Of a DNA stretch of 35,032 nucleotides, positions 1 to 8,822 are shown one piece after another. The translations under genes and the position numbers were made by a program. Position 1 is the first letter of the stretch; the number at the start of each line of letters is the position of its first letter. The notes below the pieces were generated by a model that worked only from the letters and a program-made list of their open reading frames with translations, was not told the origin of the DNA and ran no database searches. Source of the stretch: Candidatus Aciduliprofundum sp. (GTDB taxonomy: Archaea > Thermoplasmatota > Thermoplasmata > Thermoplasmatales > ARK-15); assembly GCA_002878135.1 (NCBI GenBank), contig PNIT01000176.1:1-35032 (forward strand), written 5' to 3'.

Positions 1-786
1 TGCATAATCATCAGTATCTATATTTCTCACCAGCCTAAGGAAAAGGTAATTATAGCTTACACTATTGTTATATTTTCTGAGTATCTTCATTGCATCAACT
101 ATTTTGAAATGCTTTTCCAGGCTTTTTTCAATAAAAACCTCATGTATGAGTGGTGAGAAATTGCTTGTACCGCAAACACCCCCAGATGCACCCATGAGAA
201 CTGAGGGTAGGAGTAAATCATCCCTCCCCTGGAATACGTATACCTTTCCTGGTAGATCCGTGAAATAAAGGTTGAATTTTCTCATGTCACCCGAACTATC
301 CTTTACACCAACTATGTTTGGATATTCCACCATCAGCCTCGAAATTGTTGATGCATCAATATAATTCCCTGAAAGCTCTGGATTGTTGTATATGAATATA
401 TCCATGTCTAAATTTTCAGCAATGATCGAATAATAGTTGTAGAGATCTTCCTGCCCGAATTTCAGATAGTATGGAGTTATGACAACCGCACCATCATAGC
501 CCAGGTCCACAGCCTTCCTTCCAAGTTCAACAGTTTCATCAATGTTGTTCCTGCTTATGCCAGCAAGTTTTATAACGTTCTTCTTCAGGTTTTTTGCCAC
601 GTATTCAAGTATCTTCTCATGGTCCTTCATTGAGAATAGTGTAAAGGCACCTGTAGATGATCCTGGAAAAACACCCTCAATGCCATTTTCAACCAGGAAA
701 TCCAGCAAAAATCCAAGTGATTCATAATCAACATTATTCTTCCTCACCGGTGTTATTAGTGGAGTTATTATGCCTCCATAATTCAT
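1..786 (-). CDS. 2-keto-3-deoxygluconate aldolase / dihydrodipicolinate synthase family protein (partial, runs off left edge)
   Basis: Translated by hand on the minus strand from ATG at 786: MNYGGIITPLITPVRKNNVDYESLGFLLDFLVENGIEGVFPGSSTGAF...VVITPYYLKF...IFIYNNPELSG...IVGVKDSSGD. GSSTG, YNNP and GVKDSSGD (Schiff-base Lys) motifs of the DHDPS/NAL/KDG aldolase family. The frame stays open to position 1. Confidence 0.88.
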   Translation of the reverse strand, partial: MNYGGIITPLITPVRKNNVDYESLGFLLDFLVENGIEGVFPGSSTGAFTLFSMKDHEKILEYVAKNLKKNVIKLAGISRNNIDETVELGRKAVDLGYDGAVVITPYYLKFGQEDLYNYYSIIAENLDMDIFIYNNPELSGNYIDASTISRLMVEYPNIVGVKDSSGDMRKFNLYFTDLPGKVYVFQGRDDLLLPSVLMGASGGVCGTSNFSPLIHEVFIEKSLEKHFKIVDAMKILRKYNNSVSYNYLFLRLVRNIDTDDYA

Positions 787-791
787 GGAGA

Positions 792-1517
792 TCAGACCTC
801 CTGCAGGATAGATCTCTCAACAGGTTCTACATTGCCGGAAATAACCCTGTGCTCAAGGTCTATGAGGCCAAGGTAGTATGCGATGGTGGATGAAACAACT
901 GCCCTGTTATCTCCTTCAAGGTATTTGAACAGTGTGAGATATTTTTCCCTTGTGCTGAATTCTGAATAATAATATCCCCTGAGGGAGGATCTACTGTTAA
1001 CAAGGAACATCAGGTTGAGAGTCTCGTTTGCCCCCAGGTCGTGAACAGTATCTATCATCTTTCTAATTCTTGTGTATGAATCACCATCCATAATGGATAG
1101 AATGAATGCAAGCACCTCAGTATCAGTCTTATTCCTGAACTCAATGTTGAACTCCTTACCGAGTATCTCCTTCTTCACATGGCCATTGTGCGCTATGTAT
1201 ATTGTCTCCTCACCCTGAACCCTGTAGGGGTGTGAATCGTTTGCACCATTTATGGGCTCCCCTGTTGAAGCAAGCCTTGCATGGAACATGGCATAGGATC
1301 TTTCTGGAAAGATGTTCAATGGCATAATATACTCATATATTGGAATTGAACTCCTCCAGTAAATCTCCTCATTCTCGGAGAGTATTGCAATACCCCAGCC
1401 ACTGTTGTGGGATCTGTTTTCAAGGAAAACATCCCTTTCAGATGCAAAGAGAAGTGATCTGTAAAGCCTGGCATTGAAATTCCTATCGCCTGAGGAAATA
1501 AACATTCTGCAGTCCAT
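792..1517 (-). CDS. class II (Ntn-type) glutamine amidotransferase-like protein
   Basis: MDCRMFISSG... with HARLAST..NGANDSHPY and YIAHNGHVK motifs typical of GATase class II domains. Confidence 0.75.
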   Translation of the reverse strand: MDCRMFISSGDRNFNARLYRSLLFASERDVFLENRSHNSGWGIAILSENEEIYWRSSIPIYEYIMPLNIFPERSYAMFHARLASTGEPINGANDSHPYRVQGEETIYIAHNGHVKKEILGKEFNIEFRNKTDTEVLAFILSIMDGDSYTRIRKMIDTVHDLGANETLNLMFLVNSRSSLRGYYYSEFSTREKYLTLFKYLEGDNRAVVSSTIAYYLGLIDLEHRVISGNVEPVERSILQEV

Positions 1518-1539
1518 AGGGAAAGTATATCATTTTTAA

Positions 1540-2517
1540 TTATTTCATCTTTGGCTTTACCTTCTTAAGGTATTCCCTTATCTCATTCCTCATTGATCTT
1601 ATCTGGTTTTCAAGTGACTTTGCCTCTTTCTTTAGGTCATCAACATTCTTTTCATAGAGTAGTTTGTCTTCAATTAGATCATCCATCTCCTTCATGTATT
1701 TCTGCAATTTTAATCCCCTCCTTTCCAAATCCTCCTCAAGATTTTTTATGAACGAAACTGAGAGACCAAGGTCCATAAGACCTTCGAGATAATCCACAAG
1801 CCTGATGAACTGCTCAACACCAAGACCCCTTTCATTCATGGTCCTTATTGCCCTTGAAATCTCCATGAGGTCCTTCTTGCTGTAATTGAGTTTCTTTGCA
1901 TCGAGGATGAAATCCTTTATGTCCTCGTGACCCATATCAAGATGTCTTTCCATGAAAAGAAGTATTTCTAGGTATTCTTTTCTTCTATTTATTTCCCTTT
2001 CCAATTCAAGGACCCTCTCTTCAAGTTCCCTTTCTTTGGACTCAAGCTCTGATATCCTTCTTTCGCTGGAATCAATATTTTCCTTCAATTCCCCAGCTCT
2101 TAAAACCATCCTATCAAGTGCCTGCGGTATCTCGGAATAGTCTATTCCAGAATATCTGTTCAATTTCATCATTCTCAGTGAATTCTCTATTAGAGATTTT
2201 CTCCTATCTTCTTCCATATTCTTCAGTGAGATTATGAACCTCATTACCTCCTCCTTATCCATATCCCTGAATATCTCGTAATAATAGTATCCTTGGACTA
2301 TGTCCTCAGGTTTAAGATCCTTCTCAAGCATCAAAGATGCAATCTGCCTGATGTAATAATCATCATCGTAGAGCTTGAAATAACCGTTTATCCATTCATT
2401 CAATATCCTCTTAATCTCTTCAATTTCAATGTTGTATTCCCTTGATAAATCGCTTAAATTTTTCCCCTTCAGGTAGGATCTAATCAATTCTCCTTTTATC
2501 TTTAATGGAATTTCCAT
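1540..2517 (-). CDS. HTH-like N-terminus plus long coiled-coil protein, function unknown
   Basis: 325 aa; N-terminal LSDLSREYNIEIEEIKRILNEW looks helix-turn-helix-like; central and C-terminal heptad-rich stretches (ISELESKERELEERVLELEREINRRK; KKEAKSLENQIRSMRNEIREYLKK). Confidence 0.65.
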   Translation of the reverse strand: MEIPLKIKGELIRSYLKGKNLSDLSREYNIEIEEIKRILNEWINGYFKLYDDDYYIRQIASLMLEKDLKPEDIVQGYYYYEIFRDMDKEEVMRFIISLKNMEEDRRKSLIENSLRMMKLNRYSGIDYSEIPQALDRMVLRAGELKENIDSSERRISELESKERELEERVLELEREINRRKEYLEILLFMERHLDMGHEDIKDFILDAKKLNYSKKDLMEISRAIRTMNERGLGVEQFIRLVDYLEGLMDLGLSVSFIKNLEEDLERRGLKLQKYMKEMDDLIEDKLLYEKNVDDLKKEAKSLENQIRSMRNEIREYLKKVKPKMK

Positions 2518-2578
2518 AGGGATGAAAATAGGGAAATATATATTAAATTATCCAGAAATCTTACTTTTAATTTAAAAA

Positions 2579-2620
2579 ATTTTTAAAGGTAATCTATTTC
2601 CTGCACAAACCTTTAAAAAT
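2579..2620. promoter_or_regulatory. mirror-symmetric divergent promoter candidate (12-bp inverted repeat)
   Basis: ATTTTTAAAGGT (2579-2590) and its exact reverse complement ACCTTTAAAAAT (2609-2620), spacer 18 bp, between divergent genes starting at 2517(-) and 2665(+). Each arm resembles a BRE/TATA unit. Confidence 0.5.
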
Positions 2621-2664
2621 AAATTAATATACATAAATTCTTTTATCCTATTGAGTGATCTTAG

Positions 2665-3807
2665 ATGAGAGTAATTGTTGTTGGTGGCGGAGCAGGAGGA
2701 ACAATCGTTGCAAACAGGCTTTCAAGATTGCTTTCAGATAACGTTGACAGGGGTGAGCTGGAGATCGTTGTTCTTGACAAGAGTGAATATCACTATTATC
2801 AGCCAGGATATCTATTTGTAGCCCTGGGGGAGGAAGAACCTGAACATTTCATAAGAAAGGAGAGGGAACTCCTTGATGAAAATATTAAATTCTTCCATGG
2901 TGACCAGGGTGAAGTTGTGAAGATTATGGCTGCAGAGAATAAACTCCAGACAAAGGATGGAAGGATATGGGATTATGATTATATTGTACTTGCACTGGGA
3001 TCCATTCCGTACCTAGATGCAATACCTGGTCTGAAGGAGGGATCATACAGTTTCTATACAATGGAGGATGCAATCAAGCTGAGGGATGCCATCAATGATT
3101 TCAGGTCGGGGAAGGTTGTGGTGGGTGTTTCTTCATTACCATATAAATGCCCCGTTGCACAGTACGAGATACTCTTTGCACTCCATGATCTTTTTATAAA
3201 GGAAAAGAAGGATGCAAAGTTTGAGTATTTCTTCCCACTAAAGGGTACACATCAGCACCCTGCAGTAAGTCCTGTGGGTGAGAGATGGATGGTGGAGAAG
3301 GGTATAAAGATAATATCACCATTCAATGTTACCAGGGTGGATCCGGATAAGAAGGTAATATACTCAAAGGAAAATATTGAGATAAAATACGATATGCTGA
3401 TTGTTATTCCACCTCACATCTCACCAAGGGTGGTGAGGGATTCGGGCCTAGCTGATATGTGGGTTCCCACGGATCCATACACGCTTAAGTCTTTAAAATA
3501 TGACAATATGTATCTTCTGGGGGATATTACGGACATACATGGTGTACCCAAGGCAGGTTCTGTGGCAGAATACCAGGCTTCAGTTGTGGCCAAGAACATT
3601 GCATCCAGGATAAAGAAATCCGGTACAGTTTACAAATATGATGGAAGCGCATTCTGTTTCATAATGCACAGCATGGATGAGGCAGGTTATCTCTACATGG
3701 CATACACAAAACCACCCGTAATATCACTTCCATCAAAGTATGCAAAATGGATGAAGATGCTATACAATGAACTTTATTGGGGAATGTCTGCAAAGGCGGA
3801 GATATGA
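2665..3807 (+). CDS. sulfide:quinone oxidoreductase-like FAD-dependent pyridine nucleotide-disulfide oxidoreductase
   Basis: N-terminal Rossmann VIVVGGGAGGTIVANRL; SQR-type YHYYQPGYLFVA; Cys in SSLPYKCPVAQYE and GSAFCFIMH; LLGDITDIHGVPKAGSVAEYQA FAD motif. Confidence 0.85.
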   Translation: MRVIVVGGGAGGTIVANRLSRLLSDNVDRGELEIVVLDKSEYHYYQPGYLFVALGEEEPEHFIRKERELLDENIKFFHGDQGEVVKIMAAENKLQTKDGRIWDYDYIVLALGSIPYLDAIPGLKEGSYSFYTMEDAIKLRDAINDFRSGKVVVGVSSLPYKCPVAQYEILFALHDLFIKEKKDAKFEYFFPLKGTHQHPAVSPVGERWMVEKGIKIISPFNVTRVDPDKKVIYSKENIEIKYDMLIVIPPHISPRVVRDSGLADMWVPTDPYTLKSLKYDNMYLLGDITDIHGVPKAGSVAEYQASVVAKNIASRIKKSGTVYKYDGSAFCFIMHSMDEAGYLYMAYTKPPVISLPSKYAKWMKMLYNELYWGMSAKAEI

Positions 3808-3818
3808 GGTGATGAAAT

Positions 3819-4658
3819 ATGGTAAAGAAAACGGATGTAGCAAACAAAAATACGCACTCACTGCTTGAATTGATGGATCTTGTTAAGAGGGACGAACTTG
3901 TAAGGGTAATAAACAAGGTAATAGAGCTCCAGAAGGATGGCACAATAGATAAACTCCTCGCCGTTCTTGAGATACTTTCAAAGGATAAGACAGTTGAAAG
4001 GCTTTACTTCAAGGTTCAGGATCTATCAGAGAAGGGAACATTATCAAAGATGCTGGAGGGTAATCTACTGGACAGGCAGCTTGATGCACTCCTCAAGCTC
4101 TTACAGGATGGATCCCTGCTTAAGCTGATAGACATAGTGCTTGATCTCCAGAAGAAGGGTATACTGGATCAGCTTGTTGATCTACTTTCAAAATCCACAG
4201 TTCTACTGGATAGGCTCATGGAACTCCAGAAACAGGGATATATCGATATAAATTCAATATCCAGGTTGCTTGAGAAACTCCTTGTGATGATGAAGGAGGG
4301 AACGTTTGAAAAGCTACTCTCATTGCTGTCACCTCAGCTCATAGAGCTGGCATCCGCTCTTGTTGATTTGCTTAACTCTGAGGAATACAAGGAATATGTT
4401 CTAGAGCTCGGTTCCAAACTCTTCATACTTGTGGATAAGATAATTGAGCTTGACAGGAGGGGAATGCTGGATATTTCAAAGATATCCTCCCTTGTTGAGA
4501 AGTTTGTATATATGCTCAACAATGGAACATTCGACAAGCTCATAGATCTATTGACAATGCTATCTGCTCTTCTGGATGCGCTCAATGATGAGATGGTTAA
4601 GAGCATCGCACAGAAGGCAAACAAGGCCCTTGAGATGCTTGAGCCAGGAAAATTATAA
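3819..4658 (+). CDS. DUF1641-like alpha-helical repeat protein
   Basis: Leu-rich internal repeats (e.g. LQKQGYIDINSISRLLEKLLVMMKEGTFEKLLSLLS / LDRRGMLDISKISSLVEKFVYMLNNGTFDKLIDLLT); starts 11 bp after the SQR-like gene. Confidence 0.65.
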   Translation: MVKKTDVANKNTHSLLELMDLVKRDELVRVINKVIELQKDGTIDKLLAVLEILSKDKTVERLYFKVQDLSEKGTLSKMLEGNLLDRQLDALLKLLQDGSLLKLIDIVLDLQKKGILDQLVDLLSKSTVLLDRLMELQKQGYIDINSISRLLEKLLVMMKEGTFEKLLSLLSPQLIELASALVDLLNSEEYKEYVLELGSKLFILVDKIIELDRRGMLDISKISSLVEKFVYMLNNGTFDKLIDLLTMLSALLDALNDEMVKSIAQKANKALEMLEPGKL

Positions 4659-4670
4659 AAAATTTTTTAT
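4655..4670. terminator. palindromic A6T6 element containing both convergent stop codons; candidate bidirectional terminator
   Basis: ATAAAAAATTTTTTAT is a perfect palindrome; it contains TAA of the + gene (4656-4658) and TAA of the - gene (4667-4669); followed by a further T6 on + (4672-4677). Confidence 0.45.
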
Positions 4671-5857
4671 GTTTTTTCTTCTGCAGCGTAGAGTTCAAGC
4701 AACCTTTCAGGCTTTGTGAGGTCGAAGTAGAGATCGAATATATTGTCTATCTGTGACTGCAGTGTCATCCAGTATATCCTTGCCATCATCATCTTCATTA
4801 GATGCTTGAGCCTATCGGGTGGATATGGTACAACAGGATGCTCGTAATCTGCGATAACGAATGTTCCAAGACCATAACCTAGGTCAAAGGGGCAGTTTAT
4901 CCTTCCATTGAATTTAGAATCCAGCCCATGGAATAGATCCGCCACCACCTTTGCCTCAAGGTGTGCAGTAACACCTGTCTTGGATGTTGGCAGATTGTTT
5001 GTATCCCCCAGGGCAAATGCATCATCGAAGCCATTCACCCTCATGATGTACTTGTCCACCTTGACAAAACGGTCATCATCTATCACATTCTCCGGCTCAT
5101 ACTTGATCCTCACACCCCTGCAGGGTGGAACAATGGCAGGGAAATCGTATTTGATCTCCTCCCCCTCCATGGATATTATCTTTCTGTTAACTGGATCCAC
5201 GCTATCAACATTGAAGAATGGTACTACCTCTATACCCCTTTCCTTAACAATGGGCTCCACTATCCTGTTCATGGGCTCTGCAGGATATGCCCTTGGGAAT
5301 GGTGTAAGGAATATGAACCTGGTCTTGTTCTTCAGTCCCTTTTTATTTATGTACTCTTCGGCCATTAAAATACCCTCAAGCATGGATGGCGGGCATTTGC
5401 ATATTGTGCTTGATTGTGCGAGGACGAATGTTCCACCGTTGAAATCCTTGAACTTATTCCATAGCTTCCTTGCATTATCAAGTGTGCTGTGATAATCACC
5501 ATATTCATTATGAACAGTTTCAAGACCGGGTATTGTGGATACATCTGGTGTGGTTCCGGTACATATGGTGATGAAATCATAGTCATACTTCCTTTCAGAT
5601 ATTGTCTTCACATACCTGTCATTCAGGTTTATCTCCACCACCTCATCCTTGTAGAATTTAACGCCTGGTTTTATCAGGTCACTTATTCTCCTGTATATCT
5701 TCCTGTTTGATCCCTTGAATGCCACGTAAAGGTACCAGGGCTGATAGTAATGGTATTCGCTCTTATCAATTATTGTAATTTCATAATCTTTCAGGTTCAG
5801 GGAATTTGCTAGTATGATACCGCATCCACCACCGCCTATTATAAGTACCTTCTTCAT
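4667..5857 (-). CDS. second sulfide:quinone oxidoreductase-like flavoprotein
   Basis: Preferred start MKKVLIIGGGGCGIILANSL at 5857 (ORF extends to 5881); YHYYQPWYLYVAF; STICKCPPSMLEGI; ALGDTNNLPTSKTGVTAHLEA; late Cys in NCPFDLGYGLGTFVIADYEHPV. Confidence 0.85.
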   Translation of the reverse strand: MKKVLIIGGGGCGIILANSLNLKDYEITIIDKSEYHYYQPWYLYVAFKGSNRKIYRRISDLIKPGVKFYKDEVVEINLNDRYVKTISERKYDYDFITICTGTTPDVSTIPGLETVHNEYGDYHSTLDNARKLWNKFKDFNGGTFVLAQSSTICKCPPSMLEGILMAEEYINKKGLKNKTRFIFLTPFPRAYPAEPMNRIVEPIVKERGIEVVPFFNVDSVDPVNRKIISMEGEEIKYDFPAIVPPCRGVRIKYEPENVIDDDRFVKVDKYIMRVNGFDDAFALGDTNNLPTSKTGVTAHLEAKVVADLFHGLDSKFNGRINCPFDLGYGLGTFVIADYEHPVVPYPPDRLKHLMKMMMARIYWMTLQSQIDNIFDLYFDLTKPERLLELYAAEEKT

Positions 5858-5910
5858 CTTATCACCGAATATCGTAATCAAATTTCTCTATAAAATATTT
5901 TCCAATTCCT

Positions 5911-5940
5911 AAATTTTTAAAAAAATTTCCTTAAAAATTT
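5911..5940. repeat. 10-bp perfect inverted repeat upstream of the second SQR-like gene
   Basis: AAATTTTTAA (5911-5920), 10-bp spacer, TTAAAAATTT (5931-5940). Confidence 0.6.
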
Positions 5941-5971
5941 ATCGAAATTAATCATTAAAATAACGAAAAAT

Positions 5972-6751
5972 TCAAACACCTGCCTCCTCCAGTACCCTTC
6001 TGCACTTTTTTGAATCAACCCTTTCAATATCATTTACTGAGGCCTTCAGTACCTCCTTTGCCTTGTACTCATTTTCCTTCATTATTTTAATTACCTCCTC
6101 CGCAGTTACAGGTTTTTCTGCCCATACATCGTAGTCCGTAATGGTGGCAAGGGTGCTGTAGCACAGTCCAAGTTCCCTTGCAAGGTTTATCTCGGGAACA
6201 AGTGTCATCCCTATGATATCGGCAAAGTTCCTGAAAATCCTCGATTCTGCCCTTGTTGAGAACCTTGGTCCCTCTATGCAGATGTATGTTACATTCTCAT
6301 GCACCCTGTAACCCAGGTTCTTTGCATTCCTTGCCATTATTCCGTTCATATCCTCACAGAATGGGTCAGCCATGGATACATGAACCACCTTGGGACCATC
6401 GTAGAATGTGTATTCCCTTCTCTTAGTGAAATCTATGAACTGTGAAACTATGGCAAGATCCCCCGGCCTTAGATTCTCCTTCAAAGATCCAACAGCGCTT
6501 ATTCCTATGATCTTCTCTATACCTATCTCCTTCAGGGCAAAGATGTTTGCCCTGTAGTTAATTTTATGCGGAGGTATCCTGTGCCCCTTATCGTGCCTGG
6601 GAAGGAATGCCACAGTAACACCAGATATGGTACCTATGCTTATGTAGTCCGAGGGTGAACCGTACGGTGTGTGCAAGATCATCTTTTCCTTCTCTTCGAA
6701 AATATCGCCTATACCGCTCCCACCTATTATTGCTACCTTTGCCTTCTCCAT
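5972..6751 (-). CDS. mtnP: S-methyl-5'-thioadenosine (or methylthioinosine) phosphorylase
   Basis: [46 protein letters not shown]; GTxSAVGSL-like block; [48 protein letters not shown]. Confidence 0.92.
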   Translation of the reverse strand: MEKAKVAIIGGSGIGDIFEEKEKMILHTPYGSPSDYISIGTISGVTVAFLPRHDKGHRIPPHKINYRANIFALKEIGIEKIIGISAVGSLKENLRPGDLAIVSQFIDFTKRREYTFYDGPKVVHVSMADPFCEDMNGIMARNAKNLGYRVHENVTYICIEGPRFSTRAESRIFRNFADIIGMTLVPEINLARELGLCYSTLATITDYDVWAEKPVTAEEVIKIMKENEYKAKEVLKASVNDIERVDSKKCRRVLEEAGV

Positions 6752-6775
6752 AAATTTGCATGGGGAATTGGTATT

Positions 6776-7945
6776 TTAAGATTTTTTGGGTATGTAGAAC
6801 ATCATCAGGGAGCCTGCTATTGATATCACACCTATGATTATGAATGCAAGGTAGATGTTCAACGTCTGTGCAAAAACGCCTATGGCAATGGATCCAAGGG
6901 CACCTCCAATGCCACCCCCCAGACCGAATATGACGGCAGAATTCTCAGCCAGTTCCTCATCACTGGATAGCTCACCCACAAAGACCATGAGGAGTGGGAA
7001 ATTGGACATACCGAAGAAGTATGTAACTATGAATATGATTGATACGGTGTAGACATTGGAAACAAACATAAGGAGTATGAGCAGTATGCCAGGTATGAGT
7101 GATGTAACTATCAGCATTGTTTTTCCTCCATACCTGTCCGAGAGATATCCAAGGAATGGCTGCCCTACAATAGCAGTTGAATTCGCGATGAAAAGTATTA
7201 TGGCTATCAGGAAAGATGAGTAGTGCAGCGTGCTGTTCAGGAATGCTGGTAAAAGGTTGAAACCTCCCTGTATGGCTGTGTTTCTCAGGATTGTTGCAAC
7301 AAGGAAGAATGCTATTGGCAATGAAAACCTGAACACACCCCTCTTTATCTTCTTTTCAACGTATATCTCCTCCTTCCTCATATCATAGGCCACATAAAGT
7401 GATATTGCACCCATTATGAATGAGATTGATATTATTGAAAACACAAAATTTTTGTTGAATGCTGCAAGGAAACCCTCCATGATGACAGGGAAGAGTGCCC
7501 TCCCAAGGCTTCCGCCTATACCATTTATGCCAAGTACTGTCCCTGCATAATCCCTGTATCTGTAGTTGAGAATCATGGATCCTATGGGATGGTAGATTGT
7601 CGAAAATATGCTAATTATGAACATTGAAAACATGAATGATGGTATCGCGATGTACTGTGGATAAGGAGGTACAAGGAGAAGGAATGATAGGCTGAAGAGG
7701 AACATACCTATACCCATGAAAAGGCCCTTTTTCCTCGTACTGTCTATGTACCTGCCCATATATGGTGAAACAATGGCACTTCCTATGTAATAGCTCATGA
7801 GTATCATGGATTCTGCAAAGAATGAAAGATTGTAATTCTCCTTTATCATTATTATGAGGAAGAATGGAAGATAGGACAGGCCATCGTTTATGAAATGTGC
7901 AATGGTTGTATCGATCAAAATTCTATCAATCTTTATCCTTGTCAT
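6776..7945 (-). CDS. major facilitator superfamily transporter
   Basis: 389 aa polytopic protein with about 12 hydrophobic segments; early HFINDGLSYLPFFLIIM resembles the fosmidomycin-resistance-like MFS subgroup; GYLSDRYGGK loop motif. Confidence 0.85.
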   Translation of the reverse strand: MTRIKIDRILIDTTIAHFINDGLSYLPFFLIIMIKENYNLSFFAESMILMSYYIGSAIVSPYMGRYIDSTRKKGLFMGIGMFLFSLSFLLLVPPYPQYIAIPSFMFSMFIISIFSTIYHPIGSMILNYRYRDYAGTVLGINGIGGSLGRALFPVIMEGFLAAFNKNFVFSIISISFIMGAISLYVAYDMRKEEIYVEKKIKRGVFRFSLPIAFFLVATILRNTAIQGGFNLLPAFLNSTLHYSSFLIAIILFIANSTAIVGQPFLGYLSDRYGGKTMLIVTSLIPGILLILLMFVSNVYTVSIIFIVTYFFGMSNFPLLMVFVGELSSDEELAENSAVIFGLGGGIGGALGSIAIGVFAQTLNIYLAFIIIGVISIAGSLMMFYIPKKS

Positions 7946-7985
7946 TTAAAACAAAAAGTGAAAGCAATCCTGTAATTAAAACTTT

Positions 7986-8822
7986 TCAGAAGATGGTCTT
8001 CTTTTTTACACCCTGTGGAAGTATCCTGGATGCAACCTGAAAATTCCTTCCATCCCTTGAAATGAAATCCATGAGAACATAGCCCCTAGCAAAGTAATGC
8101 TGGTAAACATCAGATGTCATGATCCTCCAGTTTATTGCATCCTCAAGGTTCTTCTTCTTAATGGTATTTATATCCCTTGGTATCTCAATCAGGATATAAT
8201 CATCTGAGAGTGTGAGATCGATGTCCTTAGGTATCCTGTAATCACCCTTCTCCTCCGTTATTATTGCCTGGGGTAATTCACCGTAGCTATTATATTCCCT
8301 GTTCAGCCTTGATTTCACATGCCCGGAAAGAACGTACCACTCAGCCACCACCCTGTCCGATGGTATGCCAAAGTTCAGTGAATCCATCATGGTTCCGTAG
8401 TGGTTCTTCCTGTATGTCCTGGCTATGGCACCCAGCTTGTGGAGGTTGAAGTTTGAATTAAGACCCTGCAGCGGATCGAATGTCCAGGCAACAAGATCAA
8501 AACCCTTCTCCATGGCCCATTCCCTCTGCCTCAGCTTCAGGGAATAGCCAAGCTCAGTCTTCCTGAATTCGGGTATAACACCCGTCATATGTGAATAGAG
8601 GAAGAGGTTCCTATTCCTCTGGGCCAGCAGGGAGAAGGATATGCCCACCACCTGATCACCCTCGTATGCTAGAAGTACCAGGCCACCCGTGAATTTTATG
8701 GCTGTGAGGAGATCCTTCATTATTGTGCTCATATCCGTAACTCCCCATGCCTGTTTTATTACCTCAACACCCTTCCTTATCTCATCGGGGTTTTCAGCTA
8801 TCTCAATCCTTGGCATTTTCAA
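7986..8822 (-). CDS. GNAT-superfamily acyltransferase of COG3375 type (candidate amino acid N-succinyltransferase)
   Basis: MPRIEIAENPDEIRKGVEVIKQAWG...GGLVLLAYEGDQVVGISF...LYSHMTGVIPEFRKTELGYSLKLRQREWAMEKGFDLVAWTFDPLQGLNSNFNLHKLGAIARTYRKNHYG: hallmark blocks of COG3375. Confidence 0.8.
   Translation of the reverse strand: MKMPRIEIAENPDEIRKGVEVIKQAWGVTDMSTIMKDLLTAIKFTGGLVLLAYEGDQVVGISFSLLAQRNRNLFLYSHMTGVIPEFRKTELGYSLKLRQREWAMEKGFDLVAWTFDPLQGLNSNFNLHKLGAIARTYRKNHYGTMMDSLNFGIPSDRVVAEWYVLSGHVKSRLNREYNSYGELPQAIITEEKGDYRIPKDIDLTLSDDYILIEIPRDINTIKKKNLEDAINWRIMTSDVYQHYFARGYVLMDFISRDGRNFQVASRILPQGVKKKTIF

Noticed and set aside
4908-5492. 194-aa plus-strand ORF
   Set aside because: Antisense to the second SQR-like gene, no recognisable motif.
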